Shown piece after piece: positions 45,970-54,925 of a stretch of 64,000 nucleotides of DNA. The DNA is from Candidatus Krumholzibacteriota bacterium (GTDB lineage: Bacteria > Krumholzibacteriota > Krumholzibacteriia > Krumholzibacteriales > Krumholzibacteriaceae). The first letter of the stretch is position 1. The number at the start of each line of letters is the position of its first letter. The notes under the pieces are model-generated. The model ran no database searches. It was not told the origin of the DNA and was given only the letters and a program-made list of their open reading frames with translations. The stretch covers positions 79,094 to 143,093 of the forward strand of contig JAFGEZ010000034.1 in the NCBI GenBank assembly GCA_016931295.1, read 5' to 3'. Made by a program: the position numbers and the translations under genes.

Positions 45970-46996
45970 ACGGGTCGCGGCGGCGGCGGCGATTCTCGCG
46001 TTCCTGGCCGCGATGGACGCCGATGCGAGCGTCAGGCGCATCAGGCAACTCGTCGCCGGGAAGCGATACGAGCAGGCACGCATGGAGCTCCTCGACGAGA
46101 TCGGCGGGCTCGGCGGAAACTCGCGCTCCGAGGGATTGCTGCTTCTCGCCGATCTCGAGACCGATCCGGCCCGGACGATCGCGCTCTACGAGCGTGTCAT
46201 CGAGGAGGGACGCCCTCGCGAGGCGCTCCGGGCTCGAGTCGCGATCGGCAAGATCAGGTACGCGTCGGGAGAATACCGCGAGGCGGCGAGGATCCTCTCG
46301 GAGCTTCCGGCGGGCGGAAACGGCGGCGACAGACTCGAAGGCGTCTATTTCCGCGCGCTCTGCTGGAAACGTCTCGGCGATCTCTCGCGTGCTCGGAGGG
46401 ATCTCGAAACGATCGACCGGGGCCCGTTTCTCTACTGGAGCTATCTCACCCGCGCCGAGATCGACATGCTGGAAGGCCGTATCGCCGATGCCGTCGAACG
46501 GTACGAGACGGTTGCGAGCAGCAGATCCTACCCCTTCGCGGGCTTCCGTCTCGGGGAGTGCTACGAGATACTCGGCGAACGCGAGAAGGCGCTCGACGTG
46601 TACAACACGATACTGACGCAGTTCCCCAGGTCGCTCGAGGCCCCGAAGGCGAGGGAGAAGATACAGATGATCGGTTACGCCGGATCCGGGGGCGAACGGG
46701 CCGGCCGGCGTGAAAAGACGACCACCAACGCGTTTTCCGACGGTTCAGAGGATCTCCCGGGCGTCGGATTCACCATACAGCTCGGGGCGTTCTCCGAGCA
46801 GGAGAACGCGGAACGGTTCGCCGCCGAACTCCGCGATCTCATCGACGGGTTGCGCATCGAACGGATCGAGCGCGGCGGAAGGACCTGGCACCGGATCCGT
46901 GTCGGCCGATACGGGACGCGGGAAGAGGCCGAGGCCGCCGCAGCGCGCATAAAGAACGAGACCGGTTACTCGAGCAAGATTCTACCGCTGGGATAG
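45947..46996 (+). CDS. Exported TPR protein with C-terminal SPOR domain
   Basis: A 349-residue envelope protein. A signal peptide (RRVAAAAAILAFLAAMDADA) precedes TPR-like helices at residues 30-245 (ALDVYNTILTQFPRSLEAPK). Residues 275-349 form a SPOR domain (FTIQLGAFSEQENAERFAAE, HRIRVGRYGTREEAEAAAAR), which binds denuded glycan strands at the division septum. The TPR part resembles the CpoB/YbgF style of cell-envelope scaffold. It overlaps lapB by 23 bases and touches mutS. Confidence 0.85.
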   Translation: MKTTTWHRRVAAAAAILAFLAAMDADASVRRIRQLVAGKRYEQARMELLDEIGGLGGNSRSEGLLLLADLETDPARTIALYERVIEEGRPREALRARVAIGKIRYASGEYREAARILSELPAGGNGGDRLEGVYFRALCWKRLGDLSRARRDLETIDRGPFLYWSYLTRAEIDMLEGRIADAVERYETVASSRSYPFAGFRLGECYEILGEREKALDVYNTILTQFPRSLEAPKAREKIQMIGYAGSGGERAGRREKTTTNAFSDGSEDLPGVGFTIQLGAFSEQENAERFAAELRDLIDGLRIERIERGGRTWHRIRVGRYGTREEAEAAAARIKNETGYSSKILPLG

Positions 46997-49579
46997 ATGG
47001 CATCCAGGCAGACACCGCTGATGGTCCAGTACCGGGAGGTGAAGAAACGCCACCCGGACGCGATCCTGTTCTTCCAGGTCGGGGACTTCTACGAGACGTT
47101 CGAAGACGACGCCCGCGAGATATCCCGCATCCTCAACATAGCCTTGACCTCCCGCGACCGAGACAGCGAGAATCCCGTCCCCCTCGCCGGCGTTCCCGTA
47201 CACGCCGCGGAGACGTACATCTCGCGCCTTCTCGGCGCGGGCAAAACGGTCGTCGTCTGCGACCAGGTCGAACAGCCCACGGCCGGAAAGAAGCTCGTCA
47301 GGCGCGAGGTGGTCGACGTCGTCACGCCGGGCACCACGCTCTCGCCGTCGACGCTCGACGAGCGCGAGAACAACTTCGTCGCCGCCGCCGTCGTCGTGCG
47401 CGAGCGATGCGGGTTCGCCATGCTCGACCTCTCGACGGGGGAATTCGACGCGGGCGAAAACACCCTGGCGGCCGCGGAGAACATCCTCGCGGGCTACCGG
47501 TTCCGGGAGGCGGTCGTGCCCCGGGGCGGGGAGGAGGCGAAGCGCCTTCTCTCGACGGGCGACGGAGACTGCTCGTTCCGCGAGATCGACGACTGGCGTT
47601 TCGGCGCCGAGGAGGGGAGACGGGTCCTCCTCGAGCATTTCGCCGTGGAAAACCTCGTCTGCTTCGGCATCGACGACGAACCGCTCGCCGCCGCGGCGGC
47701 AGGAGCGCTCCTCGGATGGGTGGGCGAGCTGCGCGGCTCGGGGTTGAAGCATATCACGGGTCTCCGCCGGTTCGCGACGAGCGACACCCTCTTCCTCGAC
47801 GCGGAGACGCTCCGCAACCTCGAGCTCTTCGATCCGATCCGCGGCGGCGCGGTCGAATCGACTCTCGTTTACCACGTCGACCGGACGCTGACAGCCCCCG
47901 GGGCGCGGGTCCTCAGATCCTGGCTCAGGCACCCATCCCGGGCGATCGCGGCGATCGAGGCCCGTCTCGCGGGCATCGACGCGCTCGTCTCCGACCAGAT
48001 CGCCCTCCGCGCGCTCCGCGGCGCGCTGGGCGGGTTTCCCGACGTCGAGCGGCTTCTCGCGCGCATCAGCGCTGAAAAGGCAGGGCCCCGCGAGCTGCTC
48101 GCGCTCTCCGACGCGCTCGGCCGGGCACCGCAGATCGCCGATGCCGTTCGCGGTATCGACACGGCGATCGTCCTCGACGCCGCCTCCGACCTGCGTCTCG
48201 AGACCGGCTCATACGAATTGATCCGGCGATCGATCGAGCCCGGCTCACCGCCCCACCTGCGCGACGGCGGCGTCGTCAGGCGCGGGTTCGACGAACGGCT
48301 CGACCGTCTCATCGACGACTCGGAGGGCGGAAAACGATGGGTCGCCGCGCTCCAGGAATCCGAGCGAAAGCGGACGGGGATCTCCTCCCTCAAGGTCGGC
48401 TTCAACAGGGTCTTCGGATACTATATCGAGGTCTCCCGCGCCCATGCCGACAAGGTGCCCGGAAACTACGCGGCGCGCCAGACGCTCGTCGCCTCGCAGC
48501 GATACGTCACGGCCGAGCTCAAGGAGCGGGAGCAGTCCATCCTCTTGGCGGAAGCCAGGCGCGTCGAGCTGGAGAAAACGATCTTCGCCGGGATCTGCCG
48601 CCGGATCGCGGCGGAATCGGCGACCCTGCAACGGATCGCCGCCGCGTCCGCGAAACTCGACGTCCTCGCCGGACTGGCGGATCTCGCGATCGAACGGCAC
48701 TGGTGCCGCCCCGCCGTCGACGACTCGAACGACCTCGTCATCGTCGGGGGTCGTCATCCGGTCGTCGAGGCGCTCGTCGATCGCGAATTCATCCCGAACG
48801 ACCTCGTTCTCAGGCCTGACGAACGCCAGGTCATCGTCATCACCGGACCGAACATGGGCGGGAAATCGACCTTCATACGTCAGGCGGCAATCATCTCCAT
48901 CCTCGCCCACGCCGGATCCTTCGTTCCGGCCGACCGGGCCGAGATCGGCTTGATGGACCGCGTCTTCACCCGTGTGGGCTCGAGCGACAACCTCGCGAAG
49001 GGACAGAGCACCTTCCTCGTCGAGATGGGGGAGACGGCGAAGATCCTCCACAACTGCACGTCGCGGAGCCTCGTCCTTCTCGACGAGGTCGGGCGGGGTA
49101 CGAGCACGCTCGACGGACTCAGCCTCGCGTGGGCCGTCACGGAATTCCTGATCGAAAACGAACGCCGACGGCCAAAGACCCTCTTCGCCACGCACTACCA
49201 CGAGCTCACCCGCCTGGCGGACCTTTACCCCGGGGTCCACAACATGCGGGTCGACGTGAAGGAGTGGGGAAACCGGATCATCTTCCTCTACCGCATCGTT
49301 CCAGGCGCCTGCGACAGGAGTTACGGCATCCACGTCGCGCAACTCGCCGGCCTTCCCGCATCGGTCATCCGCCGCGCGGGGGCTATCCTCGATTCCCTCG
49401 AGGAGGGAGAGCAGCTCCCCGGCGACGCCCCGGCCGCGGCGAGACAGCCGTCCCTCTTCGATGCCCCCGACCCCCTCAGGGACCGTCTCCTGGCGCTCGA
49501 TACCGACCGGGTGACCCCGATCGACGCGCTCCGCCTCCTCGACGAACTGCGGCGTCTCGCCCTCGAGACGCGTCGTTGA
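46997..49579 (+). CDS. mutS: DNA mismatch repair protein MutS
   Basis: Recognises mismatches and small loops. The 860-residue product has the mismatch-binding F-x-E motif in QVGDFYETFED, the connector and lever domains, Walker A GPNMGGKSTFIR near residue 615, Walker B LLDEVGRGTSTLDGLSL and the helix-turn-helix dimerisation end. The ATG directly follows the SPOR gene stop. mutL lies one gene downstream. Confidence 0.97.
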   Translation: MASRQTPLMVQYREVKKRHPDAILFFQVGDFYETFEDDAREISRILNIALTSRDRDSENPVPLAGVPVHAAETYISRLLGAGKTVVVCDQVEQPTAGKKLVRREVVDVVTPGTTLSPSTLDERENNFVAAAVVVRERCGFAMLDLSTGEFDAGENTLAAAENILAGYRFREAVVPRGGEEAKRLLSTGDGDCSFREIDDWRFGAEEGRRVLLEHFAVENLVCFGIDDEPLAAAAAGALLGWVGELRGSGLKHITGLRRFATSDTLFLDAETLRNLELFDPIRGGAVESTLVYHVDRTLTAPGARVLRSWLRHPSRAIAAIEARLAGIDALVSDQIALRALRGALGGFPDVERLLARISAEKAGPRELLALSDALGRAPQIADAVRGIDTAIVLDAASDLRLETGSYELIRRSIEPGSPPHLRDGGVVRRGFDERLDRLIDDSEGGKRWVAALQESERKRTGISSLKVGFNRVFGYYIEVSRAHADKVPGNYAARQTLVASQRYVTAELKEREQSILLAEARRVELEKTIFAGICRRIAAESATLQRIAAASAKLDVLAGLADLAIERHWCRPAVDDSNDLVIVGGRHPVVEALVDREFIPNDLVLRPDERQVIVITGPNMGGKSTFIRQAAIISILAHAGSFVPADRAEIGLMDRVFTRVGSSDNLAKGQSTFLVEMGETAKILHNCTSRSLVLLDEVGRGTSTLDGLSLAWAVTEFLIENERRRPKTLFATHYHELTRLADLYPGVHNMRVDVKEWGNRIIFLYRIVPGACDRSYGIHVAQLAGLPASVIRRAGAILDSLEEGEQLPGDAPAAARQPSLFDAPDPLRDRLLALDTDRVTPIDALRLLDELRRLALETRR

Positions 49580-49598
49580 GGCTCTTTGTTCCGGCGAT

Positions 49599-49615
49599 CT
49601 GGCTCGACTCTTGCT
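49599..49615 (+). promoter_or_regulatory. Sigma-54 promoter (-24/-12)
   Basis: CTGGCTCGACTCTTGCT matches the sigma-54 consensus YTGGCACGrNNNTTGCW at every defined position except one (T for A), with the obligatory 10 bases between GG (49601-49602) and GC (49613-49614). Start of transcription would be near 49626, 35 bases before the GTG at 49661. Activation would require an enhancer-binding protein not seen in this window. Confidence 0.65.
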
Positions 49616-49660
49616 TGATATGTCTCCGTACAGTGCTGCGAATGCGTTCCTGCAGGGCGG

Positions 49661-51973
49661 GTGAGAGACGTGGACGGCAAGACGACAATCGCCATACTGG
49701 GCGGCGGTCTGGACGAACTGAACATCATCGGCGAGTTCCACCGCAACCCCGAGTACCGGATCATCGCCGTGTACGACGGCGATCCGCGCGCCGTCGCGAT
49801 AGAGATCGCCGAGATCCTCGGCATTCCCACCTTTTCGGACGACCGTTTCATCGAGACGTTCCGCGCGGCGGACTACATAATCGTCTCCGAGAACCGAAGG
49901 AAATACGCGGCGGAGATCGAGGCGCTTCGAGACGACAGGCGGAAGATCGTCAATCCGAGCGAAGCGGCAAACTATCTCGCCACCGGCGGCGCGTCGGGGG
50001 AGAGGAAGGAATCCGGCCAGGAGGCCTCCTCCGAGGAGACGCCGTGGCCGATGCACCTCGAACAGGCGCTCGAGTATCTCAACAGGATCACCGACCGGGA
50101 ACGTCTCCTGAAGTGGCTTCTCGAGATCGCCGTCAGGGCGGCGGGAGCGTCGAGCGGCTCGATCATGCTCCATTCGGACCGCACCGGCGAGCTCTACATC
50201 GGCTACGCGAGCGGACTGAGTCCCGACGTGATCAAGAACACGCGGCAGAAGATCGGCGAGGGGATCGCCGGAAAAACCGCGGAGATCGGGACGAGCAGGC
50301 TCATCGATGACGTCGAGGATTCGGTGCTCTACCACGACGGCCGCGAGCGTCCCAACATCCTGAGCGCGATCAGTTGTCCGCTCGATCACGAGGGACGGCT
50401 TCTCGGCGTCATGAACGTCAACACCGTGGCGGGGGAGAAGGTGCTGGGGACGGACGATCTCCGCGTGATCGAGACACTCGCCGGCAAGATCGCGCCGATC
50501 CTCGATCAGCATCTCCGATTCGACAACGAACGGATCAGGGAGGTCGAATACCTGATCCGCAACTACCTGGAGACACTCTTCCACCAGGAGCGGGATTTCC
50601 ACGAGAAATTCACCCTGCTGTGCCGGTTCCTCGCCGACACGCTGGGGGCCGATACGGCGACGGTGTACACGGCGACCGACGAGGGAGACTGGCTCATACT
50701 GGGCGGAAGCGACCAGCAGGTCGCCGTCGGCGCCGGCCATCCGCGTGTCCATGTCGTCAAGGGGAGCCTCGCCAAGGCCTTCGCGGCCGACGAGGAGATC
50801 ATCATGACCGAGGCGCACCGGGGCGACGCGAACGAGTTGACGCCCCTCGACGGCGGGATCACGACGATCTATCTCCCCCTCAGGCACAACGAGCCGCTCG
50901 GCGTCATCGTTCTCGAATTCTCGACGCTGGACACGCTGCAGGTCTTCCTGCGCATCAAGGACACCCTCCGGTTCCAGGTCGGTTTCTTCGTTTATTCCCA
51001 GCTCCACGAGGTGCGCCAGACGCGGAGGATGAAAAGCCTCGAGCGGCTCGCGATGCTTCCGCCCGAACTGATGCACGCGACCGATCTCCGCGCCCGCGTC
51101 AGGCGGCTGCCGGAGATACTCTGCTCCCTGATCGGGGCCAGGGAAGGATCTCTCCATTACGCCGGGCCGGAAGGCACCGAGAAGGCCAGGCACAATTTCC
51201 CCGAGAAGGAATCCGAGCGGAAACGACGGGAAGAGTACGACAACGAGGTGCTCAAGCACGTTCGCGCAACGTGGAAACCCGCATGCATCTCCTTTCTTCC
51301 GACCGACGTCGACATGTACCAGAAACCGCCCCTGTACCGTTCTCTCATCGGTTTCCCGCTCTTCAGGACGCCGGAGCGCATGGCGGTCTTCATCGCCTAT
51401 GACAAGATGCCGACGAACCCCCTCGATTCGTCCATCTTCGGCGGCCATGACATCGACATCCTCGGCCGGGCAGGGGAGATGATCGCGCCGATCGTGGCCG
51501 GGGACACCCTCGTCGACGAGGAAACGCCCCTCGTCGGATTCGGCGACCTGCTTCGCAGCAACCAGAAGCTTTTCCTCTCCCGCATCGGCGAGGAGATCGA
51601 GCGCGCCGCGCGATATCATCATGGCTTTGTCGTAACCGTCTTCAATATCAGCGGTATGCGCGATCTGTTCAATGTCGATTATCAAGGCGCCCTCGGCGTG
51701 GTGAACGAGATCAGCGTCGGCGTGCGCCAGCACATACGGAAGACGGATTTCTTTTCCTGGATAGAGAACGACCTCTTCGGGATCCTCTCGATCGAGAGCT
51801 ACCAGCGGATGGGCTATCTCGAGGAACGCATAAAGAATTTCATCGTCTCGTCGCTTTCCGCGAAGGGCCTCTTCGACCCCGCCCATTTCGCCCCGTCGAG
51901 CGGATACGCCCTCTTCCCCGGCCCGGCCGAGACGCCGGCCGACCTGATCAACGAGGCGCGCAAGCGCCTGTAG
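49661..51973 (+). CDS. Multidomain regulator: Rossmann-like, GAF repeats and degenerate GGDEF
   Basis: A 770-residue cytoplasmic signalling protein. Residues 8-100 form a nucleotide-binding Rossmann-like domain (IAILGGGLDELNIIGEF, then IAVYDGDPRAVAIEIAEILG). A first GAF domain spans about 135-285, a second 305-445 and a weaker third 465-615. Residues 635-770 align with a GGDEF domain, but the active-site strand reads WIENDLFGIL instead of R-Y-G-G-D-E-F, so cyclase activity is unlikely; the ending PADLINEARKRL also fits the fold. It may bind rather than make cyclic nucleotides. GTG at 49670 is an alternative start. It sits between mutS and mutL. Confidence 0.75.
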   Translation: MRDVDGKTTIAILGGGLDELNIIGEFHRNPEYRIIAVYDGDPRAVAIEIAEILGIPTFSDDRFIETFRAADYIIVSENRRKYAAEIEALRDDRRKIVNPSEAANYLATGGASGERKESGQEASSEETPWPMHLEQALEYLNRITDRERLLKWLLEIAVRAAGASSGSIMLHSDRTGELYIGYASGLSPDVIKNTRQKIGEGIAGKTAEIGTSRLIDDVEDSVLYHDGRERPNILSAISCPLDHEGRLLGVMNVNTVAGEKVLGTDDLRVIETLAGKIAPILDQHLRFDNERIREVEYLIRNYLETLFHQERDFHEKFTLLCRFLADTLGADTATVYTATDEGDWLILGGSDQQVAVGAGHPRVHVVKGSLAKAFAADEEIIMTEAHRGDANELTPLDGGITTIYLPLRHNEPLGVIVLEFSTLDTLQVFLRIKDTLRFQVGFFVYSQLHEVRQTRRMKSLERLAMLPPELMHATDLRARVRRLPEILCSLIGAREGSLHYAGPEGTEKARHNFPEKESERKRREEYDNEVLKHVRATWKPACISFLPTDVDMYQKPPLYRSLIGFPLFRTPERMAVFIAYDKMPTNPLDSSIFGGHDIDILGRAGEMIAPIVAGDTLVDEETPLVGFGDLLRSNQKLFLSRIGEEIERAARYHHGFVVTVFNISGMRDLFNVDYQGALGVVNEISVGVRQHIRKTDFFSWIENDLFGILSIESYQRMGYLEERIKNFIVSSLSAKGLFDPAHFAPSSGYALFPGPAETPADLINEARKRL

Positions 51974-52005
51974 TGTGCGCGCGCCCGTTCCCCGTCGATT
52001 CACCG

Positions 52006-52034
52006 TTGCCGCGACAGGTGCCGTATGGTATCCT
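52006..52034 (+). promoter_or_regulatory. Promoter of mutL-miaA
   Basis: TTGCCG (52006-52011) and TATCCT (52029-52034) with a 17-base spacer. Transcription would start near 52041, immediately before a strong hairpin. Confidence 0.5.
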
Positions 52035-52042
52035 CGCTTCCT

Positions 52043-52065
52043 GCGCGCGCCGACGCGGCGCGCGC
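52043..52065 (+). repeat. GC-only hairpin in the mutL leader
   Basis: A perfect 10-base inverted repeat, GCGCGCGCCG (52043-52052) and CGGCGCGCGC (52056-52065), with a 3-base loop. It would form at the extreme 5' end of a transcript from the proposed promoter. No T tract follows, so it is not a typical terminator. Confidence 0.7.
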
Positions 52066-52113
52066 GGCGCGACACGGTAACGCATTAATATAGAACATTT
52101 TGGAGTGTGCGCA

Positions 52114-53850
52114 GTGCCTGCGATCAGGAAGCTACGTCCAGACGTCTCGAGCCGCATCGCGGCCGGGGAAGCGATCGAGAGACCGGCGAGCGTCGTCAAG
52201 GAGCTGGTGGAGAACGCCCTCGACGCCGGGGCGACGCGCATCCGGATCGACATCGAGGAGGGCGGGCGATCGAGGATACGCGTCGAGGATGACGGCGCCG
52301 GCATCGCCTCGGCGGATCTGCCCCTGGCCATCGAGAGCTTCGCGACGAGCAAGATCTCGACTGTCGAGGACATCGAGGAACTCGAGACGCTCGGGTTCCG
52401 CGGCGAGGCCCTGGCGAGCATCTGCGCCGTCAGCCTGCTGACCATCCGTTCGCGGAGCGGGGAGGAGGAGGTCGGCCGCGAGAGGCGATGGCGCGCTGGC
52501 GTCCCGGAGCGCGACGAGCCATTCGTCAGGAACCGGGGAACCACGGTGGAGGTGCGGGACCTCTTCTTCAACCTGCCCGCCAGGCGGACCTTCATGTCGA
52601 GCGGGCAGGCAGAGACGCGACGAATCTCCTCGCTGGTGCAGGCCTTCGCCCTCGCCTCGCCGGAGACTGCCTTCTCCTTGTCGGACGGCGGCAGGGAGAT
52701 CCTCTCGTATCCCGCCTCCTCGCCGGACGAGCGTGTCGAACTGGTCTTCGGGGCCTCCGTCTTCGAGCAGTTGCGATCGTTCGGGAAATCCTCCGGACGG
52801 ATGTTTGCTCGCGGATACACGTCGCTGCCGGCCTTCACGCGCGGCAACCGCACCGCGCAGCACCTCTTCGTCAACGGCCGCTACGTGCGCGACCGGATGC
52901 TGAGCCACGCGATCCGGCAGGCCTACGAATCGCTCGTCCCCGCGGGACGATTCCCCGTCACGCTCCTTTTTCTCGACCTTCCCGGAAGCGATGTGGACGT
53001 CAACGTCCACCCGACGAAGGCCGAGATCCGTTTCCGCGACGAAAGAAGCGCTCACCGTCTCGTGGTGTCAGCGATCCGCGAGGCAGTCGGCGGCGGGGAT
53101 TCCCTTTCCGAGCGCATCGATTCCGTCTACCGGGGCATCATCCCCGGCGAAATCGACGAGTTTCATCGCGACGCGGGTGGAAACGGGACCGCACAGAACG
53201 TTTTCGCATTCCCCACCACCCCCGCCCGCGAGGAGGGCAGGGACTACGGCGGCCCGGCCTCCCTCTTCGGCGAGGGGGACGCTGGCGATCCGGCGCCGCA
53301 TCTCTACTGGCAGCTGCACCGCAGTTTCATCTTGATCCAGATACGGGGAGGGATGGTCGTCATCGATCAGCACGCCGCGCACGAACGCATCCTCTACAAC
53401 AACGCGAAACGGAACATCTCGGGAAACCGCCCCGTCGTCCAGTCGTTGCTGTTTCCAGCGACAATCGACCTGACCCCCGGGGAATTCGAGCGTTTCGAGG
53501 AACTCGCGGACGTTCTCCCGTCGCTCGGCTTCGAAGCCGAATCCTTCGGCGGACGATCGATCATCGTCCGCGGCATCCCCGCCGGCGTGCGGAACTGGGA
53601 CGAGGGACGGCTGCTCCGCGATATCTTCTCCGAGCGCTCGTCGGGCGTGGAGGGATTCCTCCGGACCTACGCGTGCAAGGCCGCCGTCAAGGCCGGCGAC
53701 GCCCTCGCGCCCGAAGAGATGCAGAGCCTCGCCGACCGTCTCTTCGCGACGGACGCTCCATACACCTGTCCGCACGGACGACCGACGATGCTCCGCGTGA
53801 CGCTATCCGATCTCGAAAAGCGTTTTCTTCGCACCCCGAAGGGGGACTGA
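52114..53850 (+). CDS. mutL: DNA mismatch repair protein MutL
   Basis: A GHKL ATPase that couples MutS to strand removal. The 578-residue product has the N-terminal motifs IAAGEAIERPASVVKELVEN, DDGAGI, GFRGEALASI and GTTVEVRDLFFNLPAR. The C-terminal domain carries the nuclease-type motif DQHAAHERILY, but Asn stands where the last Glu of DQHA(X)2E(X)4E is expected; ACKAAVKAGD and CPHGRPT are present. GTG at 52114 is chosen because TGGAG lies eight bases before it and it gives the usual M-P start; GTG at 52105 is the longer option. Confidence 0.95.
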   Translation: MPAIRKLRPDVSSRIAAGEAIERPASVVKELVENALDAGATRIRIDIEEGGRSRIRVEDDGAGIASADLPLAIESFATSKISTVEDIEELETLGFRGEALASICAVSLLTIRSRSGEEEVGRERRWRAGVPERDEPFVRNRGTTVEVRDLFFNLPARRTFMSSGQAETRRISSLVQAFALASPETAFSLSDGGREILSYPASSPDERVELVFGASVFEQLRSFGKSSGRMFARGYTSLPAFTRGNRTAQHLFVNGRYVRDRMLSHAIRQAYESLVPAGRFPVTLLFLDLPGSDVDVNVHPTKAEIRFRDERSAHRLVVSAIREAVGGGDSLSERIDSVYRGIIPGEIDEFHRDAGGNGTAQNVFAFPTTPAREEGRDYGGPASLFGEGDAGDPAPHLYWQLHRSFILIQIRGGMVVIDQHAAHERILYNNAKRNISGNRPVVQSLLFPATIDLTPGEFERFEELADVLPSLGFEAESFGGRSIIVRGIPAGVRNWDEGRLLRDIFSERSSGVEGFLRTYACKAAVKAGDALAPEEMQSLADRLFATDAPYTCPHGRPTMLRVTLSDLEKRFLRTPKGD

Positions 53851-54779
53851 TGCCGAACGCGGCGGTCATAGCGGGCGCGACCGCAACGGGGAAGACCGCC
53901 CTCGCCGTTTCACTCGCCGCGACGCTCGATGGCGAGATCGTCTCGATCGATTCACGGCAGGTCTATCGCTCGATCGACATCGGCACGGCCAAGCCCGACG
54001 CGGCGGAGCGTTCCGCTGCCATTCACCACATGCTGGACCTGATCGGGCTCGAAGAGACGATCGACGCCGAGCGTTTCGCCTCCTCAGCCGCGGCGGCCGT
54101 CAGGGACATCATCGCACGCGGGAAGATCCCGATCCTCGCCGGGGGATCGGGCATGTACCTGCGGGCCCTCCTCGACGGCTTCTTCCGCGTCGATCTGGAC
54201 GCGAGCGAACGGGCGCGATTCGCCGACGACGTGTCCGAACGGACGTCGGCCGTACTTCACGAACAACTCCGGGAGATCGACCCGGCGAGCGCCGACCGGA
54301 TCCATCCGAACGACCGCTATCGCATCGTGAGGGCCCTCGAGGTCCACGCGCTCACCGGCGTGCCCCTCAGCGAGCATTTCGCCAGGCAGGGGGGGAGGGG
54401 CCGTCTCGAAGACGTCTCCGTCGTGAAGATCGGTCTCCGGATGCCGCGAAAGGAATTGCACCGGCGGATCGGGCGCCGGACGGAACGGATGTTCTCGGAG
54501 GGGCTCGTCGAAGAGGTCTCCCGCCTTCTCGACGGCGGCGCCGATCCCTCCTGGCCGGGGCTCCAGACGCTCGGGTATCCCGAGGCGATCGCCTGCGCGA
54601 GGGGCACGATAACCGTCGGGGAAGCGATCGAACGCGTGGCGGCCCGCACGCGGCAATACGCGAAACGGCAGGAGACGTGGTTCCGGAAGGAGCCGGACGT
54701 CGTCTGGCTCGACGCGCTGCGGCCGGACCTCCTGGAACTGGCCCTCGGCATCATCCGCGAGAGGTCGTTTCCCGCTTGA
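53850..54779 (+). CDS. miaA: tRNA dimethylallyltransferase MiaA
   Basis: Transfers a dimethylallyl group to A37 of tRNAs reading U-starting codons. The 309-residue product has the P-loop GATATGKTALAVSLA, the SIDSRQVYRSIDIGTAKP motif, and LQTLGYPEAIACARG followed by RTRQYAKRQETWFRK. It uses DMAPP, made by IspH encoded at 38800, and supplies i6A to MiaB encoded at 43149. The ATG shares one base with the mutL stop. Confidence 0.96.
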   Translation: MPNAAVIAGATATGKTALAVSLAATLDGEIVSIDSRQVYRSIDIGTAKPDAAERSAAIHHMLDLIGLEETIDAERFASSAAAAVRDIIARGKIPILAGGSGMYLRALLDGFFRVDLDASERARFADDVSERTSAVLHEQLREIDPASADRIHPNDRYRIVRALEVHALTGVPLSEHFARQGGRGRLEDVSVVKIGLRMPRKELHRRIGRRTERMFSEGLVEEVSRLLDGGADPSWPGLQTLGYPEAIACARGTITVGEAIERVAARTRQYAKRQETWFRKEPDVVWLDALRPDLLELALGIIRERSFPA

Positions 54780-54804
54780 CAGGAACTCCTTCGGTTGGTA
54801 GCTT
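54776..54804 (+). promoter_or_regulatory. Promoter of tRNA-Gly
   Basis: Consensus TTGACA (54776-54781), a 17-base spacer, and TAGCTT (54799-54804), 32 bases before the tRNA 5' end. Confidence 0.6.
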
Positions 54805-54836
54805 GTAGCGCGGATACATCGGAAACACGCAACGAA

Positions 54837-54912
54837 GCGGGCATAACTCAGCTGGTAGAGTATCAGCTTCCCAAGCTGAGAGTCGCGGGTTCGAATCCCG
54901 TTGCCCGCTCCA
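54837..54912 (+). tRNA. tRNA-Gly (anticodon CCC)
   Basis: A 76-base cloverleaf. Acceptor arms GCGGGCA and TGCCCGC pair perfectly, the anticodon stem TCAGC/GCTGA encloses TTCCCAA (anticodon CCC), and the T arm is GCGGGTTCGAATCCCGT. Discriminator T and an encoded CCA end the gene. It has its own promoter, and the DUF512 gene begins 13 bases after it. Confidence 0.95.
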
Positions 54913-54925
54913 CTTTTATCCAACA

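Noticed and set aside
48245-52075. Very long minus-strand open frame of 1276 codons
   Set aside because: It lies opposite mutS and the GAF regulator, is full of Arg, Asp and Glu with no recognisable motif, and results from strong third-position G/C bias in the real genes.
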